This document shows positions 8,714 to 17,110 of a DNA stretch of 64,000 bases, piece after piece (within the stretch, counting starts at the first letter, position 1; every line of letters begins with the position of its first letter). Source of the stretch: Staphylococcus hominis subsp. hominis (GTDB lineage Bacteria; Bacillota; Bacilli; Staphylococcales; Staphylococcaceae). The notes beneath the pieces are model-generated. The model was not told the origin of the DNA, made no database searches, and worked only from the letters and a program-made list of their open reading frames with translations. The stretch lies in the NCBI RefSeq assembly GCF_002901845.1, contig NZ_PPQE01000025.1, positions 1 through 64,000 on the forward strand, given 5' to 3'. The position numbers were made by a program, and so were the translations under genes.

Positions 8714-8786
8714 TTAATGTTAGTATAACTTAAAGTTTCTCTCTAAGTTTCCAAAAGGGGACATTTTTGGCTAACATTAACGCTAT
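8708..8786. repeat. Inverted repeat at the proP truncation point
   Basis: 16-bp perfect arms (ATAGCGTTAATGTTAG at 8708-8723, complement at 8771-8786) flank 47 bases. The left arm begins right where proP homology ends. It could be an insertion-element or MITE-like scar, or a terminator of a lost gene; no transposase is visible. Confidence 0.6.
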
Positions 8787-8912
8787 TTTATTAGGGTGAG
8801 CTTTTGAATCATTAATGACTTTTTAAAGTTTTGAGTATTAGGGGCGTTTTAACTTAAAAAAAAGATTTTGAAATATTCGTCTGTTTTCGTATTCAATTAC
8901 GAAAAACACTTT

Positions 8913-9101
8913 TTAATTTTTGAAATGTGATGAATAACTTAATTTCATGTTATCAACGTCACTTTCTAGTAGAGAGAGCAATTTATAGATGTCATTTTTA
9001 CTAAACGTTTCATCGAATTTTACCGTAATCGTCTTGAAGGTCTTTGTAATGATTTCGTATATTGGGATACCGTTTTCTATATTTTGCTTGTAGATAATCA
9101 T
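8913..9101 (-). CDS. vraX: VraX-like small cell-wall-stress protein
   Basis: 62 residues. The start MIIYKQ, then PIYEIITKTFKTITVKFD and KLLSLLESDVDNMKLS, follows the 55-residue S. aureus VraX closely, with a short C-terminal extension (SYSSHFKN). VraX is one of the strongest members of the VraSR cell-wall-stress response in S. aureus; a role in complement evasion has been proposed. Shine-Dalgarno AGGAGG lies 9 bases before the ATG. The gene stands alone between proP debris and a structured repeat region, insulated upstream by a minus-strand hairpin at 9246-9302. Confidence 0.88.
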   Translation of the reverse strand: MIIYKQNIENGIPIYEIITKTFKTITVKFDETFSKNDIYKLLSLLESDVDNMKLSYSSHFKN

Positions 9102-9245
9102 GTTGTTAATTCCTCCTTTGTCTCTCTACACTTAATATAGTAATGGATTTTATGATAAAAAACATGAGTCTATGGTACTAACTTTTACTGCAACGGACTG
9201 TGTAGAGCATACTACGACTAAATACCTAGAAGATAATGAAGATAT

Positions 9246-9302
9246 AAAAAAAGCTTTTAATCCTAGTGTGACCAAACTATCATACACAAGATTAAAAGCT
9301 TT
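9246..9302 (-). terminator. Long hairpin with minus-strand T run
   Basis: 13-bp perfect arms (AAAGCTTTTAATC at 9250-9262, complement at 9290-9302), with further pairing inside. On the minus strand it ends in TTTTTTT. It would stop transcripts coming from pdxK before vraX. Confidence 0.75.
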
Positions 9303-9339
9303 AGAAGTGCGTATATTTCTTTAAAAATACAGTACAGAC

Positions 9340-9465
9340 AGTAGCTGATTGAATTGAAAGTGCGCTGATTAGCTTCTTTCAACTCTAATGCTGGGGCCCC
9401 AACAAAGAGACTTTCAAAATGAAAGTCAACGATCAACGCGAGTTGGGGCGTCGGGGAAGGACAAT
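9340..9465 (-). repeat. STAR-like staphylococcal dispersed repeat
   Basis: The minus strand carries TTTGTTGGGGCCCC (core at 9393-9406), matching the S. aureus STAR consensus. Its flanks resemble the S. aureus dispersed repeat: an AGAGTTGAAAGAAGC segment and a CAGCTACTGTC segment on one side, and a CGCCCCAACTCGCGTTG segment on the other. CCCCAAC/GTTGGGG arms enclose a smaller GACTTTC/GAAAGTC hairpin, so the element can fold. Confidence 0.75.
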
Positions 9466-9484
9466 GAAATCTAATTAAGGATTA

Positions 9485-9547
9485 CAAAAGACTAGTGTCT
9501 TTTGCATAAGAAGTACTAGCATTTTTTTCAAAAATGCAGTACTTCTT
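9485..9547. repeat. Two stacked hairpins at the 3' end of pdxK
   Basis: CAAAAGAC/GTCTTTTG (8 bp, 9485-9504) and an 18-bp stem with one bulged A (9508-9547) that ends on the pdxK stop codon. Neither has a clear U tail; they may stabilise or terminate the pdxK message. Confidence 0.6.
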
Positions 9548-10377
9548 TAAACTTCTTTGACGTCGACGTCGATGTGTTCTACGCGGTTGTATGCGCCGTG
9601 ATCAACTGGGCCTACAAAGTCGTTCATTTTCCAACCATTTTTAATTGCTGATGCCACAAATGCTTTAGCGCTAATAACAGCTTCTTTAGGTGATTTACCA
9701 TTTGCCAAGTAAGCTGTTGTAGCTGCTGCAAATGTACAACCTGCACCGTGGTTATAACTTTGTTGGAACATATCAGTTGTTAATTGATAATATGTTTGAC
9801 CATCATAATATAAGTCGTAAGATTTATCTTGATCTAATGCTTTACCACCTTTAATAATAATATGTTGAGCACCTTGATCATAAATGATTTTTGCAGCTTT
9901 TTTCATATCTTCAATTGACGTTAATTTACCTAATCCAGATAATTGACCAGCTTCAAATAAATTAGGTGTGACGACCGTTGCTTTAGGTAATAAATATTTA
10001 ATCATTGCATCTGTATTTCCTGGGTTAAGTACTTCGTCTTCCCCTTTACATACCATAACTGGGTCTACTACGAAATATTTTGCACCTGATTGTTCAAATG
10101 CTTCGCCAGCACGTTTAATGATTTCTTCAGTTCCAAGCATACCTGTTTTAACAGCATCTGGACCAATTGAAATGACGGTTTCTAATTGTTTTTCGAATAC
10201 ATCCATTGGAAGTGGTGTCACATCGTGGGACCAAGTTTCTTTATCCATTGTTACAACAGCTGTTAAAGCCACCATACCGTAAGTGTTTAGTTCTTGAAAT
10301 GTTTTAAGGTCGGCTTGCATACCTGCTCCAGCGCTTGTATCAGAACCGGCAATTGTTAATACTTTTTTTAATGCCAT
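9547..10377 (-). CDS. pdxK: Pyridoxal/pyridoxine kinase PdxK (ThiD-like ribokinase fold)
   Basis: A 276-residue kinase that phosphorylates vitamin B6 vitamers to feed pyridoxal 5'-phosphate supply. It opens with KKVLTIAGSDTSAGAGMQAD, the ribokinase/ThiD signature. The two cysteines used by S. aureus PdxK are present at the same numbers: Cys110 (DPVMVCKG) and Cys214 (NHGAGCTFAA, anion hole and catalytic base). It is nearly identical to the S. aureus protein throughout. Many databases label such proteins ThiD, so HMP kinase activity is an alternative. It is monocistronic and divergent from ung. Confidence 0.93.
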   Translation of the reverse strand: MALKKVLTIAGSDTSAGAGMQADLKTFQELNTYGMVALTAVVTMDKETWSHDVTPLPMDVFEKQLETVISIGPDAVKTGMLGTEEIIKRAGEAFEQSGAKYFVVDPVMVCKGEDEVLNPGNTDAMIKYLLPKATVVTPNLFEAGQLSGLGKLTSIEDMKKAAKIIYDQGAQHIIIKGGKALDQDKSYDLYYDGQTYYQLTTDMFQQSYNHGAGCTFAAATTAYLANGKSPKEAVISAKAFVASAIKNGWKMNDFVGPVDHGAYNRVEHIDVDVKEV

Positions 10378-10518
10378 GTATTATCACTCCTGTCAATTAT
10401 TTACATCTTTATTTATCATATCATGTAACTCAACTATTGTTCTAGCATGAAGATAGTAAGGCGATTTATATCACGTTTCAGAGGGGTCCTATGTTAAAAT
10501 AGAAGTGAGGTGAAAACG

Positions 10519-11178
10519 ATGGAATGGTCAGACATTTTTCATGACATTACAACAAAACATGATTTTAAAGCAATGCATGATTTTTTAGAAAAAGAATATA
10601 CGACACAAATCGTCTATCCAGATAGAGAAAATATTTATCAAGCTTTTGATTTAACACCATTTGAAGATATTAAAGTTGTTATTTTGGGTCAAGATCCATA
10701 TCATGGACCTAACCAAGCACATGGGTTAGCATTTTCAGTTCAACCCAATGCTAAATTTCCACCATCTTTAAGAAATATGTATCAAGAATTAGAAGATGAT
10801 ATTGGCTGTCATAGAACTTCTCCACATCTACAGGACTGGGCGCGTGAAGGTGTTCTGTTATTAAATACTGTATTAACTGTACGTAAAGGTGAAGCGCATT
10901 CCCATAAGAACATTGGATGGGAACTCTTTACAGATGAAGTTATTAAGGCTATTTCAGATTATCGCGAAGATGTTGTCTTTATCTTATGGGGAAAACCTGC
11001 GCAGCAAAAGATAAAATTAATTGATACAGCAAAGCATCATATCATTAAATCTGTTCATCCAAGTCCATTATCTGCTTATCGAGGTTTCTTTGGGTCTAAA
11101 CCTTACTCTCGTACAAATGATTATTTAAAATCTAAAGGTAAAACACCCATACAATGGTGCGAAAGTGGGGAATCTTAA
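10519..11178 (+). CDS. ung: Uracil-DNA glycosylase
   Basis: 219 residues. It excises uracil from DNA in base-excision repair. The catalytic water-activating Asp59 lies in GQDPYHG (57-63), and the [10 protein letters not shown] motif supplies the C-terminal His. The ATG at 10519 is preferred over an in-frame GTG at 10510 because GTGAGGTG serves as its ribosome site and the product then matches S. aureus Ung in length. It starts a three-gene run with a YwdI-like and a YwdK-like gene, the same order as in Bacillus (ywdG/ung-ywdI-ywdK). Confidence 0.96.
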   Translation: MEWSDIFHDITTKHDFKAMHDFLEKEYTTQIVYPDRENIYQAFDLTPFEDIKVVILGQDPYHGPNQAHGLAFSVQPNAKFPPSLRNMYQELEDDIGCHRTSPHLQDWAREGVLLLNTVLTVRKGEAHSHKNIGWELFTDEVIKAISDYREDVVFILWGKPAQQKIKLIDTAKHHIIKSVHPSPLSAYRGFFGSKPYSRTNDYLKSKGKTPIQWCESGES

Positions 11179-11529
11179 TTGAACAAAGAACAATTAATTC
11201 AACTTATAGAACACGAATTAGTGCAAGCAGATGAAGCTCAAGATGAACAGCAGTTTGAAAAGCATATGTATGCGATTCATACCTTAACATCTCTTTATTC
11301 CGATGTTTCGAAACGACCTTCTAAAAAATCAACACATGATTTTACTAATAGTGTAACTTCTGAATCTTCGTTTTCAAATAAGTCTTCAAATCATTCAGCG
11401 ATTACTGCTGCTGAAATTGAAGCGATGGGTGGTAAAGTTCCACAAACAATGAAGCATCAAACTAAATCGTCTAATATGATGGTGACAGATGATGAAATTG
11501 GAAATGGTGAATCAATATTTGATTTTTAA
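11179..11529 (+). CDS. YwdI-like protein (DUF5327)
   Basis: 116 residues, starting at TTG immediately after the ung stop, so translation is coupled. The N-terminal half is helical and acidic (HELVQADEAQDEQQFEKHM). The middle is Ser/Asn/Lys-rich and probably unstructured, and the end is acidic (DDEIGNGESIFDF). The function is unknown; orthologs are found next to ung in Bacillales. Confidence 0.85.
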   Translation: MNKEQLIQLIEHELVQADEAQDEQQFEKHMYAIHTLTSLYSDVSKRPSKKSTHDFTNSVTSESSFSNKSSNHSAITAAEIEAMGGKVPQTMKHQTKSSNMMVTDDEIGNGESIFDF

Positions 11530-11559
11530 TTAAAAATAAGTTAGGAGAACTAAAACATT

Positions 11560-11931
11560 ATGATGAAAGTATTTATAATTTTAGGTGCATTGTGTACGAT
11601 GATGTCTGTTGGTACGGGTGCTTTTGGTGCACATGGACTTGAAGGAAAACTCTCTGATAAATATATGTCAGTATGGGAAAAAGCAGTGAATTATCAAATG
11701 TATCATGGTCTAGGATTAATTCTGATTGGCATCATTAGTGGTACAACTTCTATTAATGTGAATTGGGCAGGATGGCTTCTGTTCTTTGGTATTGTGCTAT
11801 TTAGTGGCTCATTATATATTCTTGCATTGACTCAAATTCGTATTTTAGGAGCGATTACACCAATAGGGGGCATACTCTTTATTGTGGGATGGTTAATGTT
11901 AATTATTGCAACATTTAAATTTGCAGGATAA
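11560..11931 (+). CDS. DUF423 membrane protein (YwdK-like)
   Basis: A 123-residue integral membrane protein with four predicted helices. The family hallmarks GAFGAHGLE near residue 22 and the YQMYHGLGL segment are present. The first of two ATGs is used, with AGGAG 12 bases upstream. Its function is unknown. It ends the ung group and is followed by a hairpin that also covers the ribosome site of the next gene. Confidence 0.9.
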   Translation: MMKVFIILGALCTMMSVGTGAFGAHGLEGKLSDKYMSVWEKAVNYQMYHGLGLILIGIISGTTSINVNWAGWLLFFGIVLFSGSLYILALTQIRILGAITPIGGILFIVGWLMLIIATFKFAG

Positions 11932-11953
11932 TTATATTTTATATTTTGGTTAG

Positions 11954-11997
11954 TAAACTCACCTTTTAGGGTATGTTAAGTACTCGAGGTGAGTTTA
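11954..11997 (+). promoter_or_regulatory. Hairpin sequestering the ribosome site of the APC permease
   Basis: Perfect 11-bp arms (TAAACTCACCT at 11954-11964, AGGTGAGTTTA at 11987-11997) with a 22-base loop. The right arm contains the Shine-Dalgarno GAGGTGAG (11986-11993) for the ATG at 12002. The hairpin is followed by TTTT, so it may also terminate transcripts of the DUF423 gene. Confidence 0.7.
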
Positions 11998-12001
11998 TTT
12001 T

Positions 12002-13471
12002 ATGAATGATAAAAATCGAGAGATAGATAGAGGAGATTTAAAGCAAAACCTCTCTGAAAAATTTGTTTGGGCGATTGCTTATGGCTCGTGTATCGGATGG
12101 GGAGCATTCATACTGCCCGGTGATTGGATTAAACAATCAGGTCCGATTGCTTCGGCAATTGGTATTGTTATTGGTGCTTTATTGATGATATTAATTGCTG
12201 TAAGTTATGGTGCATTAGTCGAACGTTTTCCTGTGTCAGGCGGTGCATTCGCGTTTAGTTATTTAAGCTTTGGAAGATATGTGAGTTTCTTTTCATCGTG
12301 GTTCTTAACATTCGGTTATGTTTGTGTAGTAGCGTTAAATGCGACAGCATTTAGTTTATTAATTAAGTTTTTACTGCCAAACATTTTGAATAGTGGAAGA
12401 TTATATACGATTGCTGGATGGGATGTTTACATAACAGAAATAGTTATTGCTACGGTATTATTACTAGTATTTATGTTTATTGCAATTCGTGGTGCAAGTG
12501 TTTCTGGTACACTCCAATATTACTTTTGTGTAGCAATGGTCATTGTTGTTGTACTTATGTTTGTAGGTTCATTTTTCGGAAATAACTTTTCGTTAAGCAA
12601 CTTACAACCTTTAGCAAGTAAAGAGCTTGGATGGTTTAATTCCATTATTATGATTGTAGCTATTGCACCATGGGCTTATGTGGGATTTGATAATATTCCA
12701 CAAACAGCAGAAGAGTTTAATTTTTCGCCAAACAAAACGTTCAAATTGATTGTATACAGTTTATTAGCGGCAGCTTTAACTTATGTCATTATGATTTTAT
12801 ACACAGGATGGTTGGGTACGAATAATGCGAACTTTAATGGAAATTTATGGTTAACAGGTGCTGAAACACAAACTGCTTTTGGTTATATTGGTTTAGGCGT
12901 ATTAGCGATTGCTATTATTATGGGGATTTTTACTGGATTAAACGGATTCTTAATGAGTTCAAGTCGATTACTATTCTCAATGGGACGTGCTGGTGTCATG
13001 CCTAAAGCGTTTAGTAAATTACATCCAAAATATAAAACACCCTATGTAGCCATTATCTTTTTAGTAGCTATTACTTTAATTGCGCCATGGTTAGGACGTA
13101 CCGCATTGACATGGATTGTTGATATGTCTTCAACAGGTGTATCGATTGCTTATTTTATTACTTGTTTATCTGCTGCTAAGCTATTTAGTTACAATAAACA
13201 AAGTAACACGTATGGTCCTATTTATAAGACCTTTGCTATTTTAGGTTCTATTGTTTCATTTATCTTTTTACTTTTATTATTAGTTCCAGGATCACCGGCT
13301 TCACTTTCAATGCCTTCATATATTGCATTGGGTAGTTGGTTAGTGATTGGTCTTATTTTCTTTGTAGTTCGATACCCTAAATTAAAAAATATGAATAATG
13401 ATGAATTAAGTCGTCTGATTTTAAATCAATCAGAACGAGAAGTTAAAGAAATGATAAAAGATAAAAAATAA
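12002..13471 (+). CDS. APC-superfamily amino-acid permease
   Basis: 489 residues with about 12 membrane helices. The N-terminal GSCIGWGAFILPGDWI segment is the helix-1 substrate-binding break of APC transporters. The first 25 residues and the last 25 are hydrophilic and cytoplasmic. It is likely a proton-coupled amino-acid or amine importer in the cell membrane; the substrate cannot be read from the sequence. Its ribosome site lies in the arm of a hairpin, suggesting either translational control or polarity from the upstream gene. It converges with the ThrE pair through a shared terminator. Confidence 0.9.
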   Translation: MNDKNREIDRGDLKQNLSEKFVWAIAYGSCIGWGAFILPGDWIKQSGPIASAIGIVIGALLMILIAVSYGALVERFPVSGGAFAFSYLSFGRYVSFFSSWFLTFGYVCVVALNATAFSLLIKFLLPNILNSGRLYTIAGWDVYITEIVIATVLLLVFMFIAIRGASVSGTLQYYFCVAMVIVVVLMFVGSFFGNNFSLSNLQPLASKELGWFNSIIMIVAIAPWAYVGFDNIPQTAEEFNFSPNKTFKLIVYSLLAAALTYVIMILYTGWLGTNNANFNGNLWLTGAETQTAFGYIGLGVLAIAIIMGIFTGLNGFLMSSSRLLFSMGRAGVMPKAFSKLHPKYKTPYVAIIFLVAITLIAPWLGRTALTWIVDMSSTGVSIAYFITCLSAAKLFSYNKQSNTYGPIYKTFAILGSIVSFIFLLLLLVPGSPASLSMPSYIALGSWLVIGLIFFVVRYPKLKNMNNDELSRLILNQSEREVKEMIKDKK

Positions 13472-13478
13472 TATACGT

Positions 13479-13526
13479 AAACGCGAGAGATGAGGGTTAG
13501 TTACCTACAATCTCTCGCGTTTTATT
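13479..13526. terminator. Bidirectional terminator
   Basis: 13-bp perfect arms (AAACGCGAGAGAT at 13479-13491, complement at 13510-13522) followed by TTTATT, between the permease and the ThrE pair. Confidence 0.9.
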
Positions 13527-13527
13527 G

Positions 13528-13980
13528 TTATATACGTTTACGTCGCCGAGCGAAACCAGAAACGATGATTTTTGAAATTTGGTCTGCGAATAATAATCCT
13601 AATGCAATCGCACCAGCGATAAGTGTGACTTCGAGCATTGTATTGATTGCTTTACCAAATTGTAATAAGACTAGATTTTTAGTTGCATCAAAAGCAAGTC
13701 CACCAGGAACTAATGGAATAATACCAGTAACCATGAAAATGATTGCAGGTTCACGTTTTTTACGAGCCATGTAATGACTGATTAAACCCAATGTAAAGCT
13801 ACCGAAGAAACTTGAATAAATCGTATGTATATTCAAACCTTGGTAGAATAAAATATATACCATCCATCCACAAGCTCCAACAAAACCACACGATAAATAC
13901 AGCTTTCTAGGAGCGTCAAAGATGACACAGAAAAAGAGAGAAGCTGTATAACTAAATATAAAATTAAATAACCAAAACAT
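13528..13980 (-). CDS. Threonine/serine exporter subunit, ThrE C-terminal type (DUF3815)
   Basis: 150 residues with about four membrane helices. It has the ThrE_2-type core (GSFTLGLISHYMARK, then IPLVPGGLAFDATKNL). It corresponds to the second half of Corynebacterium ThrE and is encoded separately, as in other Firmicutes. It lies 12 bases after the larger subunit, so the two are co-transcribed and probably form one transporter in the membrane. Substrate assignment rests on family only. Confidence 0.88.
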   Translation of the reverse strand: MFWLFNFIFSYTASLFFCVIFDAPRKLYLSCGFVGACGWMVYILFYQGLNIHTIYSSFFGSFTLGLISHYMARKKREPAIIFMVTGIIPLVPGGLAFDATKNLVLLQFGKAINTMLEVTLIAGAIALGLLFADQISKIIVSGFARRRKRI

Positions 13981-13992
13981 TTATGCGTACTC

Positions 13993-14760
13993 CTAAACTA
14001 ATATTAATATCGAACCTACACCGGCACCAATACCAAATGCGGTTACAAGTGCTTCTAAAGACTTAGTGGTAAACATCATCATATGACCGCCAAATAAATC
14101 TTGTATAGCATTCGTAATCAGTACTCCAGGTACAATAGGCATGACTGCAGCAATAATAATAGTAGCTAAATCACCACTTGGCGCTAACCAATGACCGAAT
14201 ACTGCGATAATACCAATAACTAAGGATCCGACGAATTCTGGAATAAATTGTGCGTGTAATCGGCGATCCAGAATTTCAACAACCAGATATCCAATACTAC
14301 CTGCAAGTAGAGCAGTAATCACATCGATAAATTGGCCACCTTGCAAATATAGGAAACTAATTGCAATAATGGCAGCAGCAATCCCTTTAAATGTTAAGCT
14401 ACTATCTCGTTTTGCAATATATATTTTTTCTAATCGCTCTTTTGCATCTTCTAAAGAGATATCCCCTTTTGTGATTAATCGTGATATTTCATTTGCTTGT
14501 GAAATTTTAATGAGATTAGTATCACGGGAATTAATTCTAAATATTCGTGGGTAAGATTCGTTATGTAAAGTAAATTGAATGACTGTATTTGTAACGAAAC
14601 TATTGCTTTCAGGATATCCTAGTTTTCGAGCAATACGGGTCATTGTATCTTCTACACGTGTTCCTTCCGCACCAGATTCAAGTAATATACGTCCAGCCAT
14701 CATGACGACGTCTTTGATTAAAGTTTCATCTATATGTTCTTGCTTATTTATATTTTCCAT
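13993..14760 (-). CDS. Threonine/serine exporter subunit, ThrE N-terminal type (DUF1212)
   Basis: 255 residues. The soluble N-terminal part (ILLESGAEGTRVEDTMTRIA, then RDTNLIKISQANEISRLI) is the DUF1212 signature, followed by about five membrane helices. The ATG at 14760 is chosen over 14808 because GGTGAT precedes it and the longer start adds an atypical Tyr/Asn-rich leader. It is the first gene of the two-part exporter. Confidence 0.88.
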   Translation of the reverse strand: MENINKQEHIDETLIKDVVMMAGRILLESGAEGTRVEDTMTRIARKLGYPESNSFVTNTVIQFTLHNESYPRIFRINSRDTNLIKISQANEISRLITKGDISLEDAKERLEKIYIAKRDSSLTFKGIAAAIIAISFLYLQGGQFIDVITALLAGSIGYLVVEILDRRLHAQFIPEFVGSLVIGIIAVFGHWLAPSGDLATIIIAAVMPIVPGVLITNAIQDLFGGHMMMFTTKSLEALVTAFGIGAGVGSILILV

Positions 14761-14945
14761 TTCATCACCATTCGTTAAGATGTAATCATTATTATAGTAG
14801 AAGTACATGAAAATAACTACCTTACATTATAAAACTTAACAATCATAATATGATGAACATTCATATTTATATCTCAATAGTAGGTAAATATATTTTAATG
14901 AAAATAAAATTTAATGTAAAAAAACAATTGATTTATAACAATAAT

Positions 14946-14971
14946 GTTTCAGAACATTATAATTCGGTTAA
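14946..14971 (+). promoter_or_regulatory. Possible sigma-B promoter of the RsaA-like sRNA
   Basis: GTTTCA, 14 bases, then GGTTAA resembles the sigma-B consensus (GTTT...GGGTAT). It ends about 10 bases before the structured RNA region. The -10 element is a partial match only. Confidence 0.45.
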
Positions 14972-14977
14972 ATAATA

Positions 14978-15106
14978 ATAGTTAATAAATCAAAATTGTG
15001 CTGGGTAGCGACAGCACTTTTGCGATTTGTTAATGTTCAGAGTAGTAATGAAGTTCTCCCAAACCATACTACTTGAAGTACACTTTTTTAAAAGTGTACT
15101 TTATCT
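14978..15106 (+). ncRNA. rsaA: RsaA-like regulatory small RNA
   Basis: The region between the ThrE pair and hemQ is where S. aureus carries RsaA (between SA0543 and SA0544). Three hairpins are visible: GTGCTG/CAGCAC (14998-15017); AGTAGTA/TACTACT (15041-15073), whose loop displays TTCTCCC at 15054-15060, the C-rich motif Rsa RNAs use to bind ribosome sites; and a 12-bp terminator stem AAGTACACTTTT/complement (15076-15101) followed by TTATCT. In S. aureus RsaA is sigma-B dependent and represses mgrA. The exact 5' end is inferred. No coding frame competes. Confidence 0.72.
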
Positions 15107-15144
15107 CGGAAACTAATTGCCTTATATAAATATATTAATTTATT

Positions 15145-15193
15145 GAAAAAATGGAGCAAAGACTGGCGTTTACTATGCTAGTCTTTGCTCCAT
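15145..15193 (-). terminator. Terminator of hemQ
   Basis: 14-bp perfect arms (ATGGAGCAAAGACT at 15151-15164, complement at 15180-15193). On the minus strand it is followed by TTTTTT. Confidence 0.92.
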
Positions 15194-15200
15194 TTATATA

Positions 15201-15950
15201 TTAAATTGCAAAAAATTGATCGAAATGATCAGTAGTTAAAATATGGCCGATATAGAAACTACCAAAGTCGCCATAGCGAGCAGTCGTTTCATCAAAACGC
15301 ATTTCATAAACAATTTTCTTGAATTGTAGAACATCATCTGAGAATAATGTGACGCCCCATTCAAAATCATCAAAACCTACTGAACCAGTAATAAATTGTT
15401 TAATTTTACCAGCGAATTTGCGTCCAATCATACCATGGTTATACATTAGTTTTTTACGATCTTCCATTGGTAACATATACCAGTTATATGTTTCATTACG
15501 ACGTTTATCCATTGGATAGAAACAAATATATTCTGTTCTAGGCAATTCTGGATATAATCTTGCTTTAATATGTGGATTTTCATAAGGATCTTCGTCTGAT
15601 TTACCAGCTAAATAGTTACCTAACTCAATCACAGATACATATGAATAAGTTTGAATGAAGAAATCAGCAATTCTTAATTTATTTAATTCATTTTCAATTT
15701 CATTCAATTCTTTCATTTCTGGACGTAAATACCATAATAAAATATCTGCTTTTTGACCTGTAATATTATATAAAGCATAATCTCCAGCTTGTTTTTCTCT
15801 GGCAGTGGCTTTATTTTCGATAAATACTTTAAATTCATTAATCATTGCTTCGCGCTCATCTTCTGGCACCAATCTAAAAGTTGCCCAATCGACAGCGTAA
15901 AATAAATGAAGGCTATACCAACCATCTAATGTTTCAGCTGCTTCACTCAT
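15201..15950 (-). CDS. hemQ: Coproheme decarboxylase HemQ
   Basis: 249 residues of the chlorite-dismutase-like family. It oxidatively decarboxylates coproheme III to heme b, the last step of the coproporphyrin-dependent pathway of Gram-positive bacteria. Counting from the chosen ATG puts the catalytic tyrosine of S. aureus HemQ at Tyr145 ([10 protein letters not shown]) and the proximal heme ligand at His172 (YNHGMIGR). Upstream in-frame codons to 15983 are rejected because AGGAG stands 8 bases before 15950. It is divergent from pta and monocistronic. Confidence 0.97.
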   Translation of the reverse strand: MSEAAETLDGWYSLHLFYAVDWATFRLVPEDEREAMINEFKVFIENKATAREKQAGDYALYNITGQKADILLWYLRPEMKELNEIENELNKLRIADFFIQTYSYVSVIELGNYLAGKSDEDPYENPHIKARLYPELPRTEYICFYPMDKRRNETYNWYMLPMEDRKKLMYNHGMIGRKFAGKIKQFITGSVGFDDFEWGVTLFSDDVLQFKKIVYEMRFDETTARYGDFGSFYIGHILTTDHFDQFFAI

Positions 15951-16120
15951 ATCTATCGCTCCTTTAAATATATTTTCTATCAATACAGATTAAATTTTAT
16001 CATAAAGAGAATTGTCACACATACTTAAAAGATTACAAATTAATGAAATAGAAATATTAAAAGAAATAAAGTATAATTAAGGTGAAAATACTATTATTTA
16101 AAAAATTTGAGGAGGGCATT

Positions 16121-17110
16121 ATGTCTAGTTTATTAGATGTATTACAAGAAAAACTTTCAGGAAAAAACGTTAGAATTGTATTACCGGAAGGTGAAGATGA
16201 ACGAGTATTAACAGCGGCTACAAAGTTACAAGCAACTGACTATGTTACACCTTTAGTATTAGGTAATGAAGAAAAAGTAAATACTTTAGCTCAAGATAAA
16301 GGATTAGATATCTCTAATATTCAAATTATCGATCCTTCTAAAAGTGATTTGAAACCTGAATTAGTCAAATCTTTCGTAGAACGTCGTAAAGGTAAAGCTA
16401 CTGAAGAACAAGCTCAAGAATTATTAAACAATGTTAACTATTTTGGAACAATGTTAGTATACGCTGGTCATGCTGAGGGATTAGTAAGTGGTGCTGCACA
16501 TTCAACTGGAGATACTGTCCGTCCTGCCTTACAAATTATTAAAACAAAACCTGGCGTATCTAGAACATCTGGTATCTTCTTTATGATTAAAGAAGATAAA
16601 CAATATATATTTGGTGATTGTGCTATCAATCCAACATTAGAATCTTCTGATTTAGCAGAAATTGCCGTAGAAAGTGCAAAATCAGCAAAAAGTTTTGGTA
16701 TGGACCCACGTGTTGCTATGTTAAGTTTCTCAACTAAAGGTTCAGCTAAATCAGATGATGTAGAAAAAGTCGCTAACGCAGTAAAATTAGCACAAGAAAA
16801 AGTGGAATCTGAAGGTTTAGATAATGTAGTGGTTGATGGAGAATTTCAATTTGATGCTGCGATTGTACCTGCAGTTGCAGAGAAAAAAGCACCTGGAGCA
16901 AAAATTCAAGGTGACGCAAATGTATTTGTATTCCCAAGTTTAGAAGCAGGTAATATTGGCTACAAAATTGCACAACGTTTAGGTGGATTTGAAGCGATTG
17001 GTCCAGTTTTACAAGGTCTTAATTCACCTGTAAATGATTTATCTCGTGGTTGCTCTACTGAAGACGTTTATAACTTATCAATTATTACTGCTGCTCAAAC
17101 ATTACAATAA
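16121..17110 (+). CDS. pta: Phosphate acetyltransferase (EutD/Pta)
   Basis: 329 residues, the short single-domain form. It interconverts acetyl-CoA and acetyl phosphate, feeding acetate overflow with AckA. It has the GEDERVLTAA opening and VSGAAHSTGDTVRPALQIIKT, the PTA_PTB signature around residues 125-145, with FGDCAINP further on. The ATG at 16121 follows GAGGAGGG; the frame extends upstream to 16082 without support. Its stop codon shares one base with the lipL start, and the pta-lipL pairing is conserved with Bacillus. Confidence 0.96.
   Translation: MSSLLDVLQEKLSGKNVRIVLPEGEDERVLTAATKLQATDYVTPLVLGNEEKVNTLAQDKGLDISNIQIIDPSKSDLKPELVKSFVERRKGKATEEQAQELLNNVNYFGTMLVYAGHAEGLVSGAAHSTGDTVRPALQIIKTKPGVSRTSGIFFMIKEDKQYIFGDCAINPTLESSDLAEIAVESAKSAKSFGMDPRVAMLSFSTKGSAKSDDVEKVANAVKLAQEKVESEGLDNVVVDGEFQFDAAIVPAVAEKKAPGAKIQGDANVFVFPSLEAGNIGYKIAQRLGGFEAIGPVLQGLNSPVNDLSRGCSTEDVYNLSIITAAQTLQ

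Noticed and set aside
9170-9324. Plus-strand frame reading TDCVEHTTTKYLEDNE and onward to TAA at 9324
   Set aside because: No start codon or ribosome site, and most of it is the arms of a hairpin; could be debris but I cannot support a gene.
13490-13774. Plus-strand frame opposite the ThrE subunit
   Set aside because: Fully antisense to a conserved membrane protein; its start lies in the terminator stem.
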